Origin: Faucicola tetraodonis
Lineage (GTDB): Bacteria; Pseudomonadota; Gammaproteobacteria; Pseudomonadales; Moraxellaceae
Assembly (NCBI GenBank): GCA_032017425.1
Contig: DALZPW010000007.1
DNA: 64,000 nucleotides
Strand: one strand, 5' to 3'
Positions within the stretch are counted from its first letter, which is position 1, and each line of letters begins with the position of its first letter. The translations under genes were made by a program, and so were the position numbers. This document shows, piece after piece, positions 15,603 to 23,211 of this stretch. The notes under the pieces were generated by a model. The model saw only the letters and a list, made by a program, of their open reading frames with translations, did not search any database and was not told where the DNA came from.

Positions 15603-17123
15603 TTAATACAGACGAACTAGCGTGATAATTTTTGATAACGTTTCGGGAAAAATACCGAAGTACAATACCGCTAACGTCACCAACAATACCATAATGCCGC
15701 CTGCTTGAACGCCCCAATGATTGACTGCATCGTGCGGCTGTACTTCTTGGGGGCGTCTAAACAAGGTGACCATAAGATTTAGATAGTAATACAAGCTAAT
15801 TGCACTACCCACGATAATCATGGCAGTGAGCCACCAACTTTGCGCTGAAACCGTAGCAAAAATCGCAAAGAATTTGCTGATAAAGCCTGCGGTCAATGGA
15901 ATACCTGCCAATGATAAGAGCATTACAGTTAATACAGCGGTCAGTACAGGACGTTGCCAAAAAATACCTTGGAAGTTGTCAACCAATTCCGCCTCGCCTT
16001 GACGTTTATACGGGCTTGACATGATAGTCACAACACCAAACGCTCCAATGGTGGTAAACGCATACACTGCCATGTAAAGGCTGACAAAACCTGCTGATTC
16101 AACTTTTACGGCGCTGATAATCGCTAACACATAGCCGATATGCGCAATAGATGAATAGGCTAACAGACGTTTTATATTGTGCTGACGAAGCGCCAGTACG
16201 TTACCGATAATCATCGATAAACTGGCAATCACCACAATCAAGGTATTGATTGCTGGCAAAGCTAAGGTCGCCGTAGACAATAAGAAACGTAATCCTAGCG
16301 CCATCATAGCTACCTTGGATACACTGCCTAAGAAAGTCGCCACAGGCGCAGGCGCACCTTGGTAAACGTCTGGCGTCCAAGTATGGAATGGTACTGCTGA
16401 GAGTTTAAAGGCAATACCAAATAACATTAATGCAGTCCCCACCACCAAAATCGGCATAACGATACCATTTTGAAACATGGGTACGATTGCCATACCAATT
16501 TGACGGAAGGACAAAGTACCTGTGTTTGAGTAGATTAATGCCATACCCATCAACATGGTAGCAGAGGCTGTCGCCGATAAAATGAGGTATTTAAAACCCG
16601 CTTCTAACGATTTACCACGCGCATAAGTATAAGCCAACATACCATATAGCGGTACCGACAATAACTCTAAGCTGACAAAGAAAGAAGCTAAGTTATCAGC
16701 GCATACCATAAACAGCGCGCCCAATGTTGAGATAAGCAGTAGCAAATACAACTCTTCTTTATTATCGCGATAGCCTCCAATGTAACCATACGCCAAGGTA
16801 AAGCACGCAAGCGAGCTGATTAAAATAATCACCATATTGAACTGGGCAAAGCTATCCACTACAAATAAGGGAGCAATCAAGCCTTGCGATGGTGTAAATA
16901 ATTCATACAGACCATGCAACATGCTATCAGGATTGCCACCCAATAATTGTATAAGGACAACAAACAAGGCGGCATTAAGGCCAATCACACTGATGGTACC
17001 TGCCACAAAATTTGAACGCTTCATGGCGATGGCAATCATCACCACCACCGTGGTGATTGAAATTAAAATCATTGGAAACAATGGCATGAGCACATTGCTA
17101 GCAAATGGAATAATAGGATTCAT
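15603..17123 (-). CDS. nuoN: NADH-quinone oxidoreductase subunit N
   Basis: NuoN is one of the three antiporter-like proton-pumping subunits of the membrane arm of complex I. The 506-residue protein has about 14 hydrophobic helices. Family signatures are visible, including LELLSVPLYGMLAYTYARG (helix 5 with the conserved Glu), the lysine-containing FGIAFKLSAVPFHTWTPDVYQGAP loop, and NIKRLLAYSSIAHIGYVLA. The gene starts directly at the nuoM stop codon, with GGAGGT inside the end of nuoM, so translation is coupled. It is the last gene of the operon, followed by a terminator. Confidence 0.96.
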   Translation of the reverse strand: MNPIIPFASNVLMPLFPMILISITTVVVMIAIAMKRSNFVAGTISVIGLNAALFVVLIQLLGGNPDSMLHGLYELFTPSQGLIAPLFVVDSFAQFNMVIILISSLACFTLAYGYIGGYRDNKEELYLLLLISTLGALFMVCADNLASFFVSLELLSVPLYGMLAYTYARGKSLEAGFKYLILSATASATMLMGMALIYSNTGTLSFRQIGMAIVPMFQNGIVMPILVVGTALMLFGIAFKLSAVPFHTWTPDVYQGAPAPVATFLGSVSKVAMMALGLRFLLSTATLALPAINTLIVVIASLSMIIGNVLALRQHNIKRLLAYSSIAHIGYVLAIISAVKVESAGFVSLYMAVYAFTTIGAFGVVTIMSSPYKRQGEAELVDNFQGIFWQRPVLTAVLTVMLLSLAGIPLTAGFISKFFAIFATVSAQSWWLTAMIIVGSAISLYYYLNLMVTLFRRPQEVQPHDAVNHWGVQAGGIMVLLVTLAVLYFGIFPETLSKIITLVRLY

Positions 17124-18710
17124 CTATTTTACCTCCATATGAGCAAATGGCTCTTGAGCAGTAGGTGCAACTTGCTGGACATGATATGCTTGACTAATCC
17201 AGTGCATACTGTGATCAGAGGTATCTAAGAATGATTGGGGATATAGACCTAACCATAATAAACCAAACCCAAGCACCAACAAGATTGCCGCTTCACGCGC
17301 ATTGATATCACGCATCGGTGACATTTTCTCAATCGTCGCTGTTGGCGTACCAAATAATGCTTTATAAATCATAATTAATGCGTATAAACCGGCAACGACT
17401 AAGCTAAAGGTAGCAAACACCACTGCCACAGGATGCGAGGCGAAAGAACCTAACAGAATTAAGAACTCCCCAATAAAGTTACCGGTACCTGGAATACCTA
17501 ATAATGCCGCGGCAAAGAACATAAGTAACGGTGGGTAATAACGCATTTGACCCCACATACCCCCCATTTGGCTCAAATCACGGGTATGTAGACGCTCATA
17601 AAGCTGACCACTCATGATAAATAATGCCGCTGAGCTAAGACCATGTGCCAACATTTGAATCATCAAGCCTTGGAAACTAATTAACGTACCGGCATACAAC
17701 GCAAGTACCACAAAACCCATGTGTGAAATACTGGTATAAGCCAGTAACCGCTTGATATCTTGCTGCATAAACGCAAGCCAAGCCCCATAAAAAATACCAA
17801 TACCGCCCAAGGTAATCGCAATCGGTGCAAACTGAGCACTGGCTTCTGGGAATAATGGCAGAACAAATCGCAATAAACCATACGCCGCGGTTTTAATCAA
17901 AATACCGGCCAAATCCACCGAGCCTGCAGTCGGTGCTTGTGCGTGCGCATCGGGTAACCAGCCATGCAGTGGGAAAATTGGTAATTTAACCGCAAAGCCA
18001 ATAAAGAACATCAGCATGATTGGATATTGCCATTTGCCAAGATCTGTACCTAGCAAGTCCATATAGTTAAAAGTTATTTGACCTGTGGTTGATGCATGAA
18101 TCATCACCAAAATCAAAATACCAATCAACATAATCAGACCCGATGCTTGGGTATAAATAAAGAATTTGGTTGCGGCATATTCTTTGGTTTTACCGCCAAT
18201 CGCATTGTGTCCCCAGATTGCAATCAAGAAATAAATAGGAACTAACATCATCTCCCAAAAGAAGAAGAACAAGAACATATCGATTGCTAGGAAAACACCA
18301 ATAACACCGCCCAAGCTCCAAAGTAGATTAAGATGGAAGAAGCCCACACGGCGAGTAATCTCACCCCATGAACACGCCACCGCCATCATACCTAAGAAGG
18401 CTGTTAGGCTCACCATCAACAGCGATAACCCATCAATGGCTAGATGGAAACTGACCCCCAATGAGGGCATCCAAGGTAATTGAAACTCTGCCAACCAAGT
18501 CGGTTTAGCAGTCACCTCAGCAATGGTTTGTGCTGAACCAATAAAGTTACCGTTTTGCCAAATAGCTACCGTAATCAAAAACGTTAATAGCATGCCAAGA
18601 AACGCAATCCACCGAGGTAAACGTTCATCAACTTTTTCAACCAACCAGCACAGAAAACCTGCAATGATTGGAATAAATATCAAGGCGGGTAATAAGAGAT
18701 TATTTTGCAT
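17124..18710 (-). CDS. nuoM: NADH-quinone oxidoreductase subunit M
   Basis: The 528-residue polytopic subunit is the second antiporter-like proton channel of complex I. The conserved Glu is in LFFFFWEMMLVPIYFLIAIWG (helix 5, near residue 151) and the conserved Lys in FAVKLPIFPLHGWLPDAHAQ (near residue 240). QQDIKRLLAYTSISHMGFV carries the helix-12 region. The last 20 residues are hydrophilic. The gene lies five bases after nuoL and runs straight into nuoN. Confidence 0.97.
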   Translation of the reverse strand: MQNNLLLPALIFIPIIAGFLCWLVEKVDERLPRWIAFLGMLLTFLITVAIWQNGNFIGSAQTIAEVTAKPTWLAEFQLPWMPSLGVSFHLAIDGLSLLMVSLTAFLGMMAVACSWGEITRRVGFFHLNLLWSLGGVIGVFLAIDMFLFFFFWEMMLVPIYFLIAIWGHNAIGGKTKEYAATKFFIYTQASGLIMLIGILILVMIHASTTGQITFNYMDLLGTDLGKWQYPIMLMFFIGFAVKLPIFPLHGWLPDAHAQAPTAGSVDLAGILIKTAAYGLLRFVLPLFPEASAQFAPIAITLGGIGIFYGAWLAFMQQDIKRLLAYTSISHMGFVVLALYAGTLISFQGLMIQMLAHGLSSAALFIMSGQLYERLHTRDLSQMGGMWGQMRYYPPLLMFFAAALLGIPGTGNFIGEFLILLGSFASHPVAVVFATFSLVVAGLYALIMIYKALFGTPTATIEKMSPMRDINAREAAILLVLGFGLLWLGLYPQSFLDTSDHSMHWISQAYHVQQVAPTAQEPFAHMEVK

Positions 18711-18715
18711 AACTG

Positions 18716-20617
18716 TTACTTCCCTATCATCATCATTACCAACACCAACAATACTGCCATGCCAAGACCGAAGCTAGCAGCATACCCACGAATCGAGCCA
18801 GATTGGAACCATGTCGCCACTCGGTTACCTGCCAACGATAGTGCTGGTAAAATATTCCAAGTGCGGTCAATCGGGTCAATTTTAATCAACTTACCAATCA
18901 ATAAGAATGGTTTAACAAATACAATGTCATACAAAGCATCAAAACCTAAACCATGATAGCACCAGTAATTAAGCGCACGGCCCAAACCTGTTTGGTTAAA
19001 CTTACTCACAATGCGACCTTTATCTAGGGCAAACAAGAAAGCACCCACAATCAAACCCGCCAACATCGCAGCCATCACAATCATTTCTGCTGTGTGCTTA
19101 CCATGTTCTACCTCAGGATGAATCACGCTAAAACTCTGTGGCAATACGCCTGCTAATGGTGGATGAATCATCGCCCCCACTGCAGTTGATAACACTAGCA
19201 ATACCGCGAGCGGCAGCCAGTATGTCCAACCTTTAAGATCGTGAATAGGCGTTTTTTCTTCCCCAAAGAACACAATCCAAATCATACGAAACGTATAAAT
19301 CGAGGTTAAAAACGCACCCACCACTGCCATCCAAAATAAATTCATATGACCTGATGCGAAGGCTTCCCAAATGATTTCATCTTTTGAGTAATAACCCACC
19401 GTAATCCAAGGAATCGCAGCAAGTGCCCCACCACCAATCGCAAACACCGCAAATAGGAATTTATTTTTATAGAACAAGCCACCCATTTTAAAGATGTTTT
19501 GCTCATGATGGTATGCCAAGATAACAGCGCCCGACCCTAGGAATAACAAAGCTTTGAAGAATGCATGGGTCATCAAGTGGAAAATCGCAACTTGCCAAGC
19601 GCCTACCCCTAATGCCAAGAACATATAACCGATTTGACTCATGGTCGAATAAGCTAAGATACGTTTGATATCGGTTTGTGCAAGCGCACAGAAACCAGCA
19701 ACCAACAATGTTGTTGCCCCAACGATACCTACCCAACTTGCCAATACATCAGGGGTCAATAAGAACACTGGATGTAAACGGGCAATTAAATACACACCTG
19801 CGGTCACCATCGTTGCCGCATGAATCAAGGCTGAAACAGGCGTAGGACCTGCCATCGCATCGGCAAGCCAAGAATGCAGCGGGATTTGTGCAGATTTACC
19901 CATCGCACCAAGCACTAGCATCACAGCCGCAACTTTGATGGTAGGATAGCTATGACCAAAAATCGTCACCGTTGACCCTGCCGACGTTAGCATTTGCGAT
20001 ACATTGGCATTGATATCTGAGATATTTAACGTACCCAATTCACGGAACAACAAGAATAAGCCAAACGCTAAAAACACATCACCCACACGGGTTACAGTAA
20101 AGGCTTTCATCGCGGCACGGCCATTGGCGCGCTCATGATAATAAAAACCAATCAATAAGTAAGAACAGATACCCACGCCTTCCCAACCTAAGTACAACAG
20201 CACTAAATTGTCAGCAAGCACAAGTAACAACATACTTGCGACGAACAGGTTCATATAGCTAAAAAATCTTGCGTAGCCTGTTTCACCGCGCATATACCAT
20301 GACGCAAAAATATGAATTAAAAAACCGACACCGGTAATCACGCCCATCATGGTCACGCCCAAACCATCCAGCATGAGACCAAATTTTGGGGCAAAATTAC
20401 CGACTTGCATCCACGTCCACAATGGCTGATTAATGACAGCGCCTTGTGGGTGGTTCATTAAAAAATCACTGCCTGCCATCAAGGCACACAAAGCAGCCAA
20501 ACCCATACTACCGACGCCGACCACTGCGGCTGCGTTTTCGCTCAAGCGGTCACGCATGGTCGCTAGAATCAGAAAGCCAATCAGCGGCAGCATAAAGGTT
20601 AAAGGTAACATACTCAT
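18716..20617 (-). CDS. nuoL: NADH-quinone oxidoreductase subunit L
   Basis: The 633-residue subunit is the most distal antiporter-like pump, with a long lateral helix at its C-terminus. Conserved motifs are LLYLGWEGVGICSYLLIGFYY (Glu, helix 5), GKSAQIPLHSWLADAMAGPTP (Lys, helix 7), SALIHAATMVTAGVYLIAR (His, helix 8) and QTDIKRILAYSTMSQIGYMF (helix 12). The C-terminal region from about residue 560 holds the amphipathic lateral helix and last TM anchor. It is slightly longer than the E. coli protein (613). Spacing to nuoK is seven bases. Confidence 0.97.
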   Translation of the reverse strand: MSMLPLTFMLPLIGFLILATMRDRLSENAAAVVGVGSMGLAALCALMAGSDFLMNHPQGAVINQPLWTWMQVGNFAPKFGLMLDGLGVTMMGVITGVGFLIHIFASWYMRGETGYARFFSYMNLFVASMLLLVLADNLVLLYLGWEGVGICSYLLIGFYYHERANGRAAMKAFTVTRVGDVFLAFGLFLLFRELGTLNISDINANVSQMLTSAGSTVTIFGHSYPTIKVAAVMLVLGAMGKSAQIPLHSWLADAMAGPTPVSALIHAATMVTAGVYLIARLHPVFLLTPDVLASWVGIVGATTLLVAGFCALAQTDIKRILAYSTMSQIGYMFLALGVGAWQVAIFHLMTHAFFKALLFLGSGAVILAYHHEQNIFKMGGLFYKNKFLFAVFAIGGGALAAIPWITVGYYSKDEIIWEAFASGHMNLFWMAVVGAFLTSIYTFRMIWIVFFGEEKTPIHDLKGWTYWLPLAVLLVLSTAVGAMIHPPLAGVLPQSFSVIHPEVEHGKHTAEMIVMAAMLAGLIVGAFLFALDKGRIVSKFNQTGLGRALNYWCYHGLGFDALYDIVFVKPFLLIGKLIKIDPIDRTWNILPALSLAGNRVATWFQSGSIRGYAASFGLGMAVLLVLVMMMIGK

Positions 20618-20624
20618 TTTGATT

Positions 20625-20948
20625 TCACCCTTTCATCTCATTTGCCGTATCGACATCTAAATGACCACGCTTATGATAAAACTGTAAAAGAATAGCCAAC
20701 CCAATTGCGACTTCAGCGGCTGCCAAAGTTAGCACCAAGATAAACATAATTTGTCCGTCAGGACTGACCCAGCGACTACCTGCCACTACAAATGCTAAGG
20801 CAGCAGCATTCATCATAATCTCAAGACTCATCAACATAAACAAAAAATTACGTCGTACCATCACACCACAAAAACCAATGGCAAACAAAATCGCTGACAA
20901 GATTAGACCGTGCTCTAATGGCACATGCTCTAATGGAAAGTGTCCCAT
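20625..20948 (-). CDS. nuoK: NADH-quinone oxidoreductase subunit K
   Basis: This small 107-residue membrane-arm subunit has three TM helices. EHGLILSAILFAIGFCGVM begins helix 1, MLMSLEIMMNAAALAFVVAG holds the conserved Glu of helix 2, and LTLAAAEVAIGLAILLQFY holds that of helix 3. Both glutamates belong to the proton path. The N-terminus is about seven residues longer than in E. coli. Its ATG overlaps the nuoJ stop by one base (TAATG). Confidence 0.97.
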   Translation of the reverse strand: MGHFPLEHVPLEHGLILSAILFAIGFCGVMVRRNFLFMLMSLEIMMNAAALAFVVAGSRWVSPDGQIMFILVLTLAAAEVAIGLAILLQFYHKRGHLDVDTANEMKG

Positions 20949-21592
20949 TATGCCTTCTCCTCCTGAACTTCGCGTAACACAGCCGGTTGGCTGGGCTCTT
21001 TATCAATAAAATTCGTTAAGGCAGGTTGTATGGTATTACCAAGCTCACTGTTATGACTTTCGTTTTCATCATCCAAGGCAGATTTTGCCAAATGATAAGC
21101 CGCCACCAAACCCGCTAGTAATAAAAACCCTGCAATTTCGACCAACAATAAATATTCGGTAAATAATTTGGCACCGATCATTTTTGCCGTGACTGGCTCC
21201 ACCCCAATAAACGCTGGCATCATTCCTTCAAAACCATGTTTCATGCCAATCAAACTAAACAAGGTCAAACCCACAATAAATGCAAGTCCTGCCGGCACTG
21301 CCCAAGCTGAGGATGATAACCAGCTTTCTTCTTCTAAGGTACTTTGGGTGCCTAAGTTCAGCATCATCACCACAAAGACGAACAATACCATAATCGCGCC
21401 TGCATAAACGATGATTTCAAGCGCACCGGCAAATGGCGCACCTAAGGCAAAGAAAATACCTGATAACGCCAGCAGCGTGACAATCATGTTTAGTAACGCA
21501 TGTACAGGATTGGTACGAGTAATCACGCGCAAACTAGCCAAAATAGCGACAATCGCTAATAAATAAAACCCTATCGTTGCTCCGGTTATCAT
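20948..21592 (-). CDS. nuoJ: NADH-quinone oxidoreductase subunit J
   Basis: The 214-residue subunit has five predicted helices. The conserved NPVHALLNMIVTLLALSG and EIIVYAGAIMVLFVFVVMML segments include the pi-bulge helix 3 region near the quinone-coupled proton path. The C-terminal 45 residues after the last helix are hydrophilic and longer than in E. coli (184 residues in total there). It overlaps the nuoI end by four bases (ATGA). Confidence 0.96.
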   Translation of the reverse strand: MITGATIGFYLLAIVAILASLRVITRTNPVHALLNMIVTLLALSGIFFALGAPFAGALEIIVYAGAIMVLFVFVVMMLNLGTQSTLEEESWLSSSAWAVPAGLAFIVGLTLFSLIGMKHGFEGMMPAFIGVEPVTAKMIGAKLFTEYLLLVEIAGFLLLAGLVAAYHLAKSALDDENESHNSELGNTIQPALTNFIDKEPSQPAVLREVQEEKA

Positions 21593-22140
21593 GGCAATAA
21601 ACTCCGTAAATCAATCGGCGCAGACTCATTTTGGTGTGCCCCTTTAGGTTTATCTTTGGTCGCCATCCCAGTCACACGGTAATAATTGTAGTCAGGAAAT
21701 TTACCCGGGCCTGAAATTAACAAATGCTCTTTTTCATACACCAAGTTTTGACGGTTGTACTCACCGAGCTCAAAATCTGGCGTCATCTGAATAGCAGTTG
21801 TCGGGCACGCTTCTTCACACATACCACAAAAGATACAACGCGAAAAATTAATACGGAAAAACTCTGGATACCAGCGTCCGTCTTCACGTTCCGCTTTTTG
21901 CAGTGAAATACAACCCACCGGGCAAGCGACAGCACATAAATTACAGGCCACACAGCGCTCATCCCCATCCGGGTCGCGTGTCAGTACAATACGCCCCCGA
22001 AAACGCGGCGGTACAGGGACAGGTTGTTCTGGGTATAAAATCGTATCACGTTTACGGGTCGCATGACTTGCGACCATGATTAGGGTGCGCAGAATTGAGC
22101 CAAAACCCGTAATCGTGTTTTTTACCATAGTCAAATACAT
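21589..22140 (-). CDS. nuoI: NADH-quinone oxidoreductase subunit I, two [4Fe-4S] clusters
   Basis: The 183-residue peripheral-arm subunit carries clusters N6a and N6b. Both ferredoxin motifs are intact: CVACNLCAVACPVGC near residues 57-71 and CIFCGMCEEACPTTA near 102-116. The N-terminal amphipathic segment anchors it to the membrane arm. FRGRIVLTRDPDGDERC before the first cluster is typical of the family. It lies 15 bases after nuoH and overlaps nuoJ by four bases. Confidence 0.97.
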   Translation of the reverse strand: MYLTMVKNTITGFGSILRTLIMVASHATRKRDTILYPEQPVPVPPRFRGRIVLTRDPDGDERCVACNLCAVACPVGCISLQKAEREDGRWYPEFFRINFSRCIFCGMCEEACPTTAIQMTPDFELGEYNRQNLVYEKEHLLISGPGKFPDYNYYRVTGMATKDKPKGAHQNESAPIDLRSLLP

Positions 22141-22155
22141 ACGTTAATCTCCACC

Positions 22156-23211
22156 TTACCCTACACCATGGGTGCGCCATAATACATAGGCCGCCGTCGC
22201 GAGTAAATTAATCAAGGTAATGGGTAGACAAATTTTCCAGCCAAAGTTCATTACTTGGTCATAACGTGGACGCATCAACGCCCCACGCGCCAATACAAAC
22301 ATGGTCATGAAAAATAGCGTTTTTAACATAAACCAAATAATCGGCGGGATAAAACTCAGTCCATCAAATAATGGCAACCAACCACCAAAGAATAAAATAG
22401 TAATCAGCGACGATACCAACACGATATTCACATACTCACCGACAAAGAACATACCAAATTTCATACCTGAGTATTCAACATGGTAACCTTCTGCCAATTC
22501 TTGCTCTGCTTCTGGCTGGTCAAATGGGAAACGGTGGGTGACTGCCACACCTGCGACCATAAAGGTTAAAAACCCTAAAATTTGACCAAACACATTCCAG
22601 TGCCAAAAACCACCGGCTTGTGAGTATACGATATCGCGTAAGTTAAATGACCCTGCCAACGCCACCACACCCATTAGCGATAATCCTAGAAAGACTTCAT
22701 AACTAATGGTTTGGGCAGCAGAGCGTAAACCACCAAGCAAGGCATATTTATTGGCTGATGCCCAGCCACCAAACATCACGGCATAAACTGCCAACCCTGC
22801 CATCGCAAAAAAGAACAAAATACCGATACTCCAGTCTGCGCCACCGAGTGATGGCGTAACTGGCACAATGATATAAGCGGCTAAAGCGGTAAACAATGAA
22901 ATCGCAGGCGCCAAGACAAAGATAAATTTATCGGCAAATTTGGGTGTCCAGTCTTCTTTAAAGAAGATTTTTAGCATATCCGCGGCAACTTGTAGCGAAC
23001 CTTGCCAACCCACACGGTTTGGACCATAACGGTCTTGCCACAGTGCCAACATGCGACGTTCATAAGGAATCATCAACGCAGCAAAAATCACCACCGCCAA
23101 GAAAATAACAATTGATTGCACTGCCAAAAATACAATTGACCAAGCTTCAGGGGACATTACCCCAGCCAGCCATGCAGGTAAATCGGGCATCTGTCTAACA
23201 GAATAGTCCAT
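22156..23211 (-). CDS. nuoH: NADH-quinone oxidoreductase subunit H
   Basis: The 351-residue membrane subunit contacts the quinone site. Conserved elements are ERRMLALWQDRYGPNRVGWQ in the first cytoplasmic loop (near residues 51-70) and GGLRSAAQTISYEVFLGLSL. The acidic loop DQPEAEQELAEGYHVEYSG (near residues 230-250) is part of the E-channel. The protein is about 25 residues longer than in E. coli at the N-terminus. Its ATG shares one base with the nuoG stop codon. Confidence 0.97.
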   Translation of the reverse strand: MDYSVRQMPDLPAWLAGVMSPEAWSIVFLAVQSIVIFLAVVIFAALMIPYERRMLALWQDRYGPNRVGWQGSLQVAADMLKIFFKEDWTPKFADKFIFVLAPAISLFTALAAYIIVPVTPSLGGADWSIGILFFFAMAGLAVYAVMFGGWASANKYALLGGLRSAAQTISYEVFLGLSLMGVVALAGSFNLRDIVYSQAGGFWHWNVFGQILGFLTFMVAGVAVTHRFPFDQPEAEQELAEGYHVEYSGMKFGMFFVGEYVNIVLVSSLITILFFGGWLPLFDGLSFIPPIIWFMLKTLFFMTMFVLARGALMRPRYDQVMNFGWKICLPITLINLLATAAYVLWRTHGVG